This document shows, one piece after another, positions 26,180-37,357 of a stretch of 64,000 bases of DNA. Each line of letters starts with the position of its first letter. Positions within the stretch are counted from its first letter, which is position 1. The position numbers were made by a program, and so were the translations under genes. The DNA comes from Stratiolaelaps scimitus (lineage: Eukaryota; Arthropoda; Arachnida; Mesostigmata; Laelapidae), in assembly GCA_019614645.1 (NCBI GenBank), contig JABWDB010000001.1:21741501-21805500 (forward strand), in the 5' to 3' direction. Below the pieces are notes generated by a model. That model made no database searches. It saw only the letters and a program-made list of their open reading frames with translations, and was not told the origin of the DNA.

Positions 26180-26680
26180 TAGTACATCTATGAATATCTA
26201 CAGCTACGAGCAACAACAGCAACAGAAAGGCGAAGGAGGAGATGAAGATTCTTCAAGAAGAAGACGAATCCACCACCACTAGCAACAACAACAACTGCTA
26301 AATGGGGAAGTGTATGACCAACATTCGACGACAAAGACAAACAAATTAACTTCTCCTTCTTCGACGACGACGACAACAGCAGCAGCAGCAGGATCGACGA
26401 ACGACAACAACAACAACCAACAACACCAATGACGACGACGACGACGGCGGCGGCAACAACAACAGCAGCAGCAATTCGTAGCCAACTATTCGTCCTTTCA
26501 ACTGTTGCACTGCGTGAGTTTAGCCAAGATTCGGCAACAGCGAGAGGAACACAACAACAACAACAACAACAACGAATAATAACAACAATACACAACAACA
26601 CGTCAACACCAGCATGTCAACAACAAAACAACAGCAACAGAACAGCAACAACTAGACAACAACAACAACTGCAACCGCAG
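26180..26680 (+). repeat. CAA/CAG/GAC triplet-rich tract in 3'UTR
   Basis: There are many short runs of CAA, CAG, GAC and AAC, for example at 26210-26225, 26285-26300, 26375-26480 and 26552-26572. The purine-plus-C bias is on the transcribed plus strand. In RNA such a tract would be largely unstructured and could bind proteins, which is an inference. Confidence 0.75.
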
Positions 26681-27222
26681 GCACTTCGAACTCTTGAAAG
26701 TGGTCAAGGCGGTGCATTACAATTCAGACACAATCATTTTTTAATCTTAAAAACGAATACAGTGTGAATTAATACCAATAGGAAAACAAGAACGTGGATG
26801 AGCGAGAAAGAACTAAACAAACAAACAAATAAACAAACAAACAAAGATGGAGAGAGGGCGCCCGCGTCAGATAAACAAAGCGAAAAATGAAGTTATAGGA
26901 GAATTTGTTACATTTGTTGTGTAACAGCGGTGTAATAGTGGTGGAACAATGACGAAATAATAATAATAATAATCATAATAATAATAATAATATAGTAAAG
27001 AACATTCAATTATTATTTCGGCTACTATTACAATTTTTATTGTCATGACAATTATTATTATTATTATTATTATCATACTTTGAATATTGCACATCTCTCT
27101 AAGCGACTTTGGTTTTGAAGAGTCAATTCATGTGTATTTTTTTTCTAATTACTTTACTAATATGGTTTAGTTAGTTCGTTCTTTTTTTTATGTGGATCTG
27201 GTGCAAAGTGTAAAGAGTATAG

Positions 27223-27233
27223 AATAAAATAAA
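27223..27233 (+). terminator. Proximal polyadenylation signal (overlapping AATAAA pair)
   Basis: AATAAA at 27223-27228 overlaps AATAAA at 27228-27233, about 1.26 kb after the FUBP-like stop. It is the first such hexamer cluster in the 3' flank, so it is the likely main poly(A) signal. Confidence 0.55.
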
Positions 27234-29307
27234 TCTGTATTAACGTGAAACAAAATATAAAGAGATGCAGTTTATCTATTAAAAACAAATTCTTAATGTA
27301 AGTATATGGGAATTCAGAATTATGTATGGGACGTGATTCTGAGATTGTTTTCTATATATATATATATATGTATATATATATCCGTTGTGGATTTCTGTTG
27401 CGTCTCTCCCGTTCGTGCAGTCTCATTTTCGTAACTTGGCGATTAACATCCGATCTCTCAGTAGCAGTAACATTGGTCTAGGATATGTACGGATGCCTCG
27501 GTATGCCGTATGTATATATATATATATGAATAATAGCGGTAAATCTGCGGCAGGCCAGAAGAATACCGAAGGCTCTATATTATGCATGATAACCTAACTA
27601 TTATAAAGTACATTCAGAGAGGTCGCTCACTCACGTTTGCTCGTTTTCGGAAGTGTCCAATACATGATACCGCATCACACATTATATTAATGTCAAGTAA
27701 TGATAAGAATTATATCATCTGATCGTTTTTTGTACGAAAGATAATTCATGAACACATTGCGTGAGGCGTATATCGCCACACAGATAGCGTGACGTACTTC
27801 TTCCAGTCAGAAACGCGTTTGATAAGTTCGCCTTGTGATAAAATGTGAGAAACATATTTAAACAATAATAATAATGATAATAATAATAATAATAATAAAA
27901 ATAATGAACATGATTAATAATAATAATATACATTACATATAGAACGTGGGTACAATGAAACGTTTTCTTCTACAACTGCTCGAACTGCGAATTCGATTTC
28001 TCTCTGACTTGTTATGGTAGATGGTATACAGCAAACTGAAATAGCTAGAAAAAAGCCCCAACATTGAGTGACTCTTGCATTGATTTTGTTTGCCAGGCAT
28101 TCGTGATGGTCAAAATTAATTAATTGATTCATTGATTGATTGAAGTGCTTGTTATTACCTTTCTTCGGGTGCGCTCGTACAACGCTGACTTGGAAACGTG
28201 GGAATGGTATTATATCGTGTATAACCTACAGCATACGTTATCAATATATGAAATCGCTATTAAAGCCGATGGATCAATTTTGGCGAAATGCCTTACTTTT
28301 ACTCTGCTCATCCATGATAGTGAAGTAATTATAATTACCTATTGAATTCGTTGATTCTTCAATGTGTATACACTTATGTTGATATAAAAATATATTCATA
28401 TAAATGATACATCATTCAGATTGGCCTCTCTCAGCCCTTATAATAATATACATACAACAATGTATATATATATATATATAAAAGAAATTTCATAGTATTT
28501 TGACGAACAGCAATCGAGTTCTAGGCGATACAGATCTCAAAGGTGTCTGTTGATGTCTGTGTACGAATGTGTGTGTGTGTATATATATATATATAATATA
28601 TATATATGTGTGTGAATGCGTGTTCAGTGGTATAAGTGTGATATATTCATAAACCATTTTGCGCCCACTATTCTAAAAAACGAAACACAGTATTATAGAA
28701 CAAGCAAGCGAACGTCGATTCTACAGGTGCTACTATGACCACCTTGATGACCATGTGAACGTCTAAAAATAATAATAATAATAATAACGAGCTACTTCCG
28801 GTACTTCCTACAATGAATACTACAAGCACGATGTCGCATAATGCGTAATCATGATTATTGCGACCGACCTTGACGTACACCACAATCGTATCTTAGATTC
28901 GTTGTCCACTGGTGTTAGCCCCGTACCATCATTGTTGTTTATTATCAAGCACCTTGTGGACTCGCTGAGCTGTATATCGCGCTTGTGATTGGTTGGCCTC
29001 AGCGTAGTGTGTGTGTGTATATGATGTGCCCTGACGTGAGTTTTACCTATCCTGTGTGGCATTTTGACCTATTGCTGTGTCGAAAATTGATCCATCGCTG
29101 TCAGCTAGATGATCGCTATCGAAATTCTACCCTATGCTGTCCTACGCATAATGATATAAATCATTTGAGCGGGTGCCGCTTCCGAGTGCAGTTTTCTGAA
29201 CAAGTCGATAAAGAGAGCCAATCATCTCTCGTATTGTGTATTATATAGATCTTGCTTTGGTGGTGACGTATACCTGATTTGCAGACTGAATACAGTGAAC
29301 ACGCGTA

Positions 29308-29312
<5 letters not shown>

Positions 29313-29342
<30 letters not shown>
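29313..29342. repeat. (TA)n microsatellite
   Basis: A pure alternating AT run of about 30 nt within the AT-rich 3' flank. Confidence 0.9.
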
Positions 29343-29346
<4 letters not shown>

Positions 29347-30245
29347 TAAAGAAAGTAATAATGATTAAAAATACTAAGTTTCGTAATACCAGAACAAACA
29401 GGAAGGTGCTCTTTGCTTGATACACTCACTTGTGATCGGTTAATATGATATTACCATGATGATAATGAGTACAATGATATTCAATGCGTACCGAGAGGGG
29501 AGCAGTCGAACGCTTCTTCTTAAATGCCCATGAGATATCCGTTGGACGTTGGGGGACTGGGGACATTATTTAGCAACAGTTGGACGTGACAAAAAATCTT
29601 TCCCAAGTGGCCCATAGCGGATAGATCTATTGGCTAATCAACTGGCGGAGCTAGGTATATGATTCGCTCGCCATTAGTGTCACAAGAGAAATGATGTGGT
29701 TGGAATGACCTTGTACATTTCTCTACTATCAGTGTTCTCCAGAGAAGTCTCTCTTCTATTTCATATTTTCATGTTGATACATAAATGATACACGAGCAAA
29801 GGCTTATAGAAGACGCATTAGAACGCTAGGCATGATAAATTTGTTTTTACGTGCGTCGAGTTGGAGGGGGGGTTGCCGTTGGGGTATTTTGCTCACGTGA
29901 GCGGATGACGATCAGCGAATGTTTTGCTTAGAGTACCGTGTCACTGTCAAATTTATCGGTGGCAGTTGGAAGTGTGAGTTTCATTCAAGGGTATATATTT
30001 ATTGTCCTATGATTGGTAATTATGATGGTAATAAGATAGTGGACTTCAGTGGGTTCAGTGTCATCAAGTTGATAGTATGTATATATATATATATCTATCT
30101 ATAATCCGTATCAGGTTTGCTCGCGTTGTCCTTATCGTTTCCTCGTGGTCGGGGTTTCTTACAGCTTGCGACGAATATCCCTATATGCTCGTAAGATCTT
30201 TCTATATGTCTGTTTGTATGTCTTGTGTTTCTCTCCATGTTACAG

Positions 30246-30442
30246 ATGATGCCAGAATTGCCCCTCTAACAACAGCGACAGCTGCCACTCCTCTACGCGA
30301 CTACCCACAGCTATTGACTCTACCACTGCAACAGCAACAGCCAACTGCCGCAAGGACTGCTACATCGACTGTCCTGTTGCCTACGTTCTATCCACGCAAA
30401 GAAGAAACGAAGTACGCTGCAGAGAGAGGATGCGCTGCCTGA
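30246..30442 (+). CDS. Possible alternative terminal exon (unassigned)
   Basis: A strong acceptor (pyrimidine-rich TTTCTCTCCATGTTACAG) precedes a frame open for 65 codons, rich in Thr, Ala, Leu and Gln with a basic end (PRKEETKY), stopping at TGA 30440-30442. Entered in phase 1 it is compatible with the donor of FUBP-like exon d (24542), which would give an isoform lacking the tyrosine motifs. There is no recognisable domain, and it may be fortuitous. Confidence 0.22.
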
Positions 30443-31168
30443 CTGAACAACAATCGTCATACTCAATGCTATCTGATACATTTTTCGAATCGGTCCGTTT
30501 TTAGATCATTGATATGACGAGTGCGTACAGTCGCGGCAGCCCGTGTCTCGAAGGAGTAAAATGAACACGGCAGAGTGCAGGGTCCAACAGCTACATCATG
30601 AATACGAACTTAATAGATGAACGAGCATAGACACTCACACGAATGCAGACAGACTGGACACCGGCGCAAAGTTGCGACAACACATAGTGGTGTTCCACCA
30701 CGATGGTTGCCCACGGCGGAGGGAAGTCTATTGTTGGAATGGATTTAGAAATATATTTCCCTGCATGTGTGCCATGGGTATAACGGTGGTGTTAGAGAGC
30801 GATGGTATGATGTCTCCCCTCCTCACTCACTCCCCGGGCCCTAGTTATTTTGGCGGACGCACAAGACTAGCGATTCGATGGGTCCGATCGAGAGGACGAG
30901 GAGGCGGACGACAAACTAATCGGAAATGCGGTTGGTCAAGTGCAGAGTCAGTCGGTAGGTAGACGATGATCTCATGCTGGCCACAGTGTCGAACAGCAGA
31001 CAGGCAGCAGGCATCGGTCGATGACACACGAACAGGGACACAGCCATGCGCGGCGGAAAGACATAGAAATATCGATGATGATTGTAATACGCCCGCTCGA
31101 ATTGTTACTGTACAACGCAACAATCTGCGGTACAAACGCGCACACACTGACAGAACGTCCCCGTATTG

Positions 31169-31171
<3 letters not shown>

Positions 31172-31204
<33 letters not shown>
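31172..31204. repeat. (TA)n microsatellite
   Basis: About 33 nt of alternating AT, at the end of a frame that is otherwise unremarkable. Confidence 0.9.
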
Positions 31205-31207
<3 letters not shown>

Positions 31208-32757
31208 GAGACAAAGAGAGAGGCAGACATTTGAATTCACACACTTCTTAATGTCCGATTGTGTTCGTCATTCGTTTGGTCTCGTGACGATTGAGCCAGT
31301 TGCCTGATCCGCGTCAGCTAAATTGTGAATCTAAGAATAATGTTTTGTTTCATTTAATCGGAGTGCTGCAACTGCCCCCTGTAGAGAGATAACTTTGATC
31401 GAAAAACATGGATCTATATCTGTTTATCTATCGAGCCCGGTCGGTTCCCTTGTGAATATTTTGCTCTTCGGAACTCAGCGATTGGTCACGTATTCTGCAG
31501 GTATTCTAGTGTCTTTGTTGTTATTTGTTAGGTTGGTAGTCAAATATGATAAGATTGGTCGTTGTCTGCAGTTATTTTCCCGTGGTGTGAATGAATGTTT
31601 TTCGCTGCTCAACTGTGTGTGGTAAATAGACATCATGACGGTATAATATCAAATGGTGACAAAGATGGTAGTGATGATCAAGATATATATATATATATAT
31701 ATATATATAAATGATGGCGAAAACCGACGGAGAATTATGGACAATAACATGAATAGTGGCTAAAAGCTTATATATATATATATATATAAACACATACAGA
31801 CACAACATGAATACAAGAATATATATATATATATATAATATTAGTGTGAAGTATTGACGCGTGAAACGAGCACACAAAAATAATAATCACGATAATGATG
31901 ATGAAGACAATGATGGTCATACGGCATCTCGTCGTGAGACAGCTCGTCGACTGTACAGGTAGGTACACATGGACATGATGATGATGCGAAGTGCGAACTT
32001 CAGGTGATGTCGGTTGGAGTGAAACGCTCCTTGGAGGCGGGGGTGTCTTTGATGACGGGGGGGGGGTGAGGGAGGTGGGGAGTGCACTAGTTTTCTGTAG
32101 TGCATTCGATTGGGCGGTATCACGCACGAACCATCTCAAGAAGGAGGAAGGAACACATGTTTTTCGGGCTCTGGTGTGATATAAATTAACAACAAGCTCG
32201 TATCATCACATCGCGTAACGCCACGCTATCGCGAGACGGTCTCTGATACCTATTGACTCGCTATTTCGTCTAGTGGTTGCCAGACGAGCCCTTCTATATG
32301 TGTATGGAGTACGAACAGAGGAAGATACTGAGGGAGTCACGTGTCGATTCCAAGGATTCGTATAGGGAGACGGGACGATGGAAGCCTAACAGAAGGATGA
32401 ACATGTTTACAGACGTTCAGTCATCTACAGGCGAATTGCCACACAGACAACGGGACACATTCACCAACCAGATAAGAGAGCAACAGACAGATAGGCGTAG
32501 GTAGATAGTGGAGAGAGGGAGAAAGAGAGATAACGATGAAAGATAACGTGCGTGCGCCAATACATAGAGGGAGAAGCAAGAAGCTGATGTAAGAAAAATA
32601 TAGAAAAACCTTCTTTTCTAATAATGATAATGAAAATGATAACTATTATTATTATTATTATTATGTCGTAACCTTCAAAAACAATCGTGTGTGTCCGTCT
32701 ACACGGCAGAGTGTGTATCGCGTGAAGTTGCGAGTGGCCCTCGTTACGTCCTTGGTC

Positions 32758-32793
<36 letters not shown>

Positions 32794-32911
32794 TCTATAT
32801 TATATGTATGCTGGCGGCGCCGGGTGGTACCGGGTTATAACGCGAAAAGTGCGCGATACAAAAGAGAACTGGGGGATGCGCGGTTAGCAATCGACCATAA
32901 ACGTTGTTATT

Positions 32912-32913
<2 letters not shown>

Positions 32914-32957
<44 letters not shown>
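32914..32957. repeat. (TA)n microsatellite
   Basis: About 44 nt of alternating AT, one of the longer arrays in this flank, lying 140 bp upstream of the exon-like segment at 33.1 kb. Confidence 0.9.
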
Positions 32958-33095
32958 TTGCGAATGAAGAGCAGGAGGGTGAGCTGAAGAGAATCGAGCT
33001 GTGCCTGCTAATGCAACTTGTGAGAGAGGGCTTCACGTGACGAATGCTCCGAACGTTAGGTGACACCCTCGGACAGGTTTGCTATTTATTGGCAG

Positions 33096-33199
33096 GCGGC
33101 CGGATCGACGTATGGCGTCCTCTGTTCGATAACGAATTCTATCGGGACAGCCTGGACATGGTGGCGCAGCGCCTGATGGGTATGCACACTCGTAGAAAG
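33096..33199 (+). CDS. Exon-like segment, function unknown
   Basis: TTTATTGGCAG precedes a frame with clear coding-type codon use (mostly GC-ending codons), unlike the AT-rich DNA around it. It reads GRIDVWRPLFDNEFYRDSLD then MVAQRLMGMHTRRK and can end at AAG|GTGTTA. The same frame is open from an ATG at 33044 to a stop at 33235. Phase 1 entry would also fit the donor of FUBP-like exon d. I do not recognise the protein. It could be an alternative exon, a small separate gene or a remnant. Confidence 0.3.
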
Positions 33200-33439
33200 G
33201 TGTTATTGATGGGTATGCCGAGATGGATGTGGTAGACGAATGAAGTAAGATAAGCGGTATACTAATTGCAATTGCAACACGCTAGTAAAATGGAGAAAAG
33301 CTAGATAAAGGTAAAGAAAGCTGCCTTTATATCTCTAGGATGATCGATGTTAGAAAGAGAGAGAAAGAGAGAGAATGGAAAGCTCTTCTATTGCGAGTAT
33401 ATTAGACCCGCAATGCCCCCAAGCTATCCGGTGCCATCC

Positions 33440-34330
33440 GGAGCCCGTAACAACAACAACAACAACAACAACAACAATAGTAAAAGCAGAAATAACAGCA
33501 AACAACCGAACTGCGGTTTAAATAAAACTCAACATCAACAACAGCAACAGGTCATTAATCGAGGCCAAAGCTGTAAACCAAGAACTGGAGCAACAACAAC
33601 CCCCCAAATCCAACATCCTAAACAAACAAGCAAGCAAACAAAACCCAACAAACAAATATAATGCTAAAAGGAAATAATACTTATAATAATAACAATAATA
33701 ATAATAACAATAATAACAAAAAGAAGAATACTATGATTATAATGAATAATAACCACAAGCAAAAACACATACATCATTCCGGCCCGGCCCCGGTCTGCGG
33801 ACGCCTTTGTTGCCGCTCCGGCGCCAGCCTTCAACAACAACAACAATAACAACAAGCGTCTGTCTCTTCGTAAATTTAGAATACGTGCATTGATGTTGTA
33901 TATTATTTATGATGACGATGACGATGATTCACATAATAATAATAATAATGACTATGATGATAATAATGATGATGATGAAAAAAATGAAAAGCGAGAAGGA
34001 TGAAGCTCTGATGATGTGGAGAACGAGCGACAGAGGAAAATAATGATAATGATTAAATAAAATAGAAATAAGACGTCGTAGCAGCAGCAGCAGATGATGA
34101 TGATGACGATGATGGATTAAGATTAATCTAAAGTGAAGTCGATAAAAAAACCTAATGAAAATAATGCGGAGTGTGGAGAAGTAATGAACAACAATGAGGA
34201 GACGATGCACTAGAGCGTTCGGCTCTTGCATGATGGTCAAGATCAAGCGCTTCTGACGATGACAGCAAAGTGCATAAACTGAAATAATAATGAAATATGA
34301 TGATGATGATGATGATTATGCGGTGGATAA
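33440..34330 (+). repeat. CAA/AAT/GAT triplet-rich tract
   Basis: It contains (AAC)n at 33450-33475, AAT/AAC runs at 33683-33718, AAT at 33935-33948, CAG at 34081-34092 and GAT/ATG at 34092-34110 and 34298-34312. The plus-strand purine bias resembles the FUBP-like 3'UTR at 26.2-26.7 kb. Confidence 0.7.
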
Positions 34331-34497
34331 TGAAAATGGTAAGAAAAGTCTGAAACAAGGAAATGAAAATACTGAAATAAGCGAAATAAAATATTCTGAT
34401 AGGAAGAGGCGATGAAGGGAAAAAAGAAAAACGAGTTGAAATCATCATTGCCAATGGCAGTGAACTAATACAGTGGATTGTGTAGAAGAAGTCAAGG

Positions 34498-34503
34498 AAT
34501 AAA
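34498..34503 (+). terminator. Distal polyadenylation signal candidate
   Basis: AATAAA is followed within 30-50 nt by a GT-rich element (CAGTGAGTGTTTGCCTGTTTG), the arrangement expected of a metazoan cleavage site. It could end a long alternative 3'UTR of the FUBP-like gene or another plus-strand transcript. Confidence 0.4.
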
Positions 34504-35079
34504 ATTTACACATAAATTGTCGATTGTCTTCAGTCAGTGAGTGTTTGCCTGTTTGCTAGATAAATATAGATAAAGATCGATAGAGCTGCTTTCATGCTGT
34601 GGTATGAAGATAGGCTAGCTGCGAGTCTTGAATTGATCACGTTCATTGAGTATGTTATCGGGTAAATTACTGGGTTAAATTCGACGACAAAGGGAAAATG
34701 CACCTATGACTACGGTGTGACGCTATAAGGGAGAAGTTTGTTCTTTTTTTATTGAGATATATACTGATATCTTCATTTAATCGGACCACCTTCGACACTG
34801 GAACGATATGATCTCGGCAATGAAAACTTAATTAAGAGGTAGTTTTGTGGCTGTGACGAGAAAATCTGCTGTTTAAGAGCCGGGGAGGCCCGTAAACGAG
34901 CAATTGTGTAGGCAACTGAAATCACAACACTGGTATAATTGCACTTGCTAATTTAGAAAGGGGATGCCGACGCTAGATTTATTGAGTGCAGTGATGTTCA
35001 AGTTAGTCTACATTGTAAACAATTTTTAGTACAAGGACGTATTTGTTTTGTTCTTCAGCACTCTCTACACTCTTTCGGC

Positions 35080-35213
35080 AGCTGCGGCAATTTCAACGCT
35101 TCCCACCTTAACCTCGACTTTCTTTCCCGACATCCTCAATTACGCGCTTGTAATTGAGGATGTCGGGAAAGAAAGTCGAAGCTAAGGTGGAAAGCGTTGA
35201 AATTGCCCCAGCT
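35080..35213 (-). ncRNA. Long near-perfect hairpin (64-nt arms, 6-nt loop)
   Basis: Arms 35080-35143 and 35150-35213 are reverse complements with four differences, around the loop GCGCTT. Three differences are C opposite A on the plus strand, which become G opposite U on the minus strand. A minus-strand transcript would therefore pair over 63 of 64 positions, and the fourth is a G opposite G. The hairpin sits between the convergent 3' ends of the two genes, downstream of the NRF-like gene. It could be a Dicer-substrate hairpin RNA locus or a young foldback transposon; no expression evidence is available. Assigning the minus strand is inference from the wobble pattern. Confidence 0.5.
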
Positions 35214-36319
35214 TGTCAATTGTCAACCCACTTGTTTTCTAAGTGGAAATTTAGGTATCCTACCTGTAACATCACGGATCATCCTAAATAAGGCTTGCTT
35301 TGGTCCTCGTTTCTTTTTTTTTCAGATATATTCCTAAGGCCCTGACTTTGATGTGGTTTCAGAATCCTCTTCCAGATGACCTCCACAAGCTGTCAAATGA
35401 TGTAGACAAAATTCGCAACTAGCTCGCCAAATTATTGGCAGTTTCCGAGCGCAAGTCCAAGAGCAGTTGACGCACAAAAGTACCTAGATACAAGACTATT
35501 TTTCACGTCAAAGGTCCTAAGTACAGACTTCGCATGGACTTAGAACTTCTGTAAGACTCGTTCGCCATGGTCTTCATGTGTAGAATAACGTTTTTTGTAG
35601 TATACTAGGATTCGTCTGGTGCTGTCTTCATCGATTCTGAGATCTCCTCAGATTACATCCAGCCTAACCTGAACCGTAGATCGGAACTCGAGTGCTTGCC
35701 CATTTGAGTTATCTTGTTGCCGTGGTCCATGAATCCAGCTCTTGCACTAGAATATTACAATCGGCACTTTCTCCGATTAAAATCTTCCTGAAATCCCGTT
35801 ACTATTTTGCAGGTATTTCCCTCAGCCATTACAAATTACAACCCTTCCCAGGCTGCTTTCTCGTCGGGACGCGACATCAAATGTCGTTTCTCAACGCTTC
35901 TCGAATAACTTACCATAATATACTTAGCCATAATGTCGCATTTTCGTGTGCCACCGTTCCCACTGTGAGAGTCACCTCTATAAGCGAAAAAAGCGCGCCA
36001 CTTCCCCATTTCGTTACCACTACCCAGTGGCTACTGGAAAATGTTTTCCACATTGCTTGGGTCCACAAAGGGCTGACACGCGGCGCAATTATCATGTGAA
36101 GTGCATGTGGGCTCCATTGAATCTCCGTATCTCTCGTCCGTTCCACCAGTCTGGATATTTGGCCGCACAGCTACGGAACAGCAAGACAGATACAGATAGC
36201 ACGGGGACGGTATTTCAAGAAAGACGCTTTTCACTAATCACTAATAATAGAAGCAGTGACGTGTCAGCGGCTGACTATTGCTAGCTGTGTGTATTAGCTA
36301 CCTATATATGTAAATTAAA

Positions 36320-36355
36320 TTTTCCGGGCTGACCAGCAGTTCACGTCCACGGTAC
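36320..36355. repeat. Interspersed repeat motif, copy 1
   Basis: It shares an ordered set of blocks with 61950-61994: TTTTCCGGGCTGAC, CAGC, then ACGTCCACGGTAC, with a 7-nt length difference. The two are therefore diverged copies of an unknown repeat. Confidence 0.5.
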
Positions 36356-37203
36356 TGGTGTATTATCTACCCGGACGATATTATAATAGCTATTATATAA
36401 TAACTGACTTGCTCAATGTGACAACCTAGAGGGGAACTAGGCATTTGTGCTTATAAAACACAGGTTTTCTAAGAATAAGATACTAAACTGACATTTTTTT
36501 TTAATAAGCAAATTAGTATTTGCGTCTATCATTGCTGGTTATTATACAGGGCTTGAATGGAAAACAAAACGCCATTAGAGGGTAGTCAAACAGTCATCGA
36601 AAATCAAAGTCACTGTACGTCTCGGGATGGAACTATCAGCAATCACAAAAATCAGATCGATCGAACAAAATCTACCGGATAAGAGATGGAATATTGATAC
36701 GTTTTTTTCATTGAATTTTGTTCCATTAGCCAGCATTTCAATACACGCTGCTAGCACCGAAACTACAATGTTGGGATTTGGGCCACACACAGCCTAAAAG
36801 CGCAGCTGTGGTCCACTTATGCAAGGAAACTTACTAAGTGGGCTTTGGCCCTTTAGCACTGGATTACTGCAGATAATCCCGTTACAGACACAAATGCCAT
36901 GTTGGAGCTTTATGAAACACAGTGTATTCACCGGTAATTGTCATGATTCATTTGAGATTAATGTGATTCAAGTTAATGAAATTAACTCTACAGTTTTGGT
37001 AAACTCTCCGAAATGTATCGGCTTCAGCTGCTTACATGTCTGTCTATTTATCCCGTTGGCTAAATAATAATCGTAATACGGAAAGCGCACGCTGGATAAG
37101 ATTTTAGCCAAAAATTAATTACAGATAATACAAAATCTCAAAATTGCTTTAGAGGATTACAACAGTATATACTATTGTCTTGACGTACCATGAACATGCA
37201 AAG

Positions 37204-37246
37204 GCGTACAACGTCTATCATAAACGTATATATAGACGTTGTACGC
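37204..37246. repeat. Perfect 15-bp inverted repeat, 13-nt loop
   Basis: The arm at 37204-37218 (GCGTACAACGTCTAT) is exactly complementary to 37232-37246. It would lie inside the 3'UTR of the NRF-like transcript if that ends near 37.35 kb or lower. It is too short for a typical pre-miRNA. Confidence 0.75.
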
Positions 37247-37351
37247 GTTTCCATATTATATATATATATATAAAAACATGTAAATACAATAAGTATTTTG
37301 GTAAATATCTCCATAGAATGACTAGCCACATTACGTAGTTGGGTATTTTAA

Positions 37352-37357
37352 TTTATT
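37352..37357 (-). terminator. Candidate polyadenylation signal of NRF-like gene
   Basis: TTTATT on the plus strand is AATAAA on the minus strand, about 1.4 kb past the stop codon. No earlier exact AATAAA was found on the minus strand between 38729 and this point. It lies in A/T-rich sequence where the hexamer is common. Confidence 0.3.

Larger units (their letters stand above)
25961..27233 (+). other. Probable 3'UTR of FUBP-like gene
   Basis: The stop codon is followed by about 1.3 kb with plus-strand bias for CAA, CAG, ACT and AAC triplets and then AT-rich sequence. It ends at AATAAAATAAA (27223-27233). No other gene signal interrupts it. Frames across the triplet runs translate to poly-Gln, Asn or Thr and are not called as coding. 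Confidence 0.65.
27240..34490. other. AT-rich 3' flank with many (TA)n arrays
   Basis: No firm gene. The region carries at least ten (TA)n arrays of roughly 17-45 nt (near 27355, 28462, 28580, 29313, 30079, 31172, 31682, 31770, 31820, 32760 and 32914), plus AAT/CAA/GAT triplet runs at 33440-34310. Two exon-like segments are listed separately. It is either intergenic or the body of a very long alternative 3'UTR ending at 34.5 kb. Confidence 0.5.

Noticed and set aside
35692..36284. 135- and 112-codon plus-strand frames as a transposase or gag remnant
   Set aside because: No catalytic or zinc-finger pattern, and the frames overlap each other in different phases.
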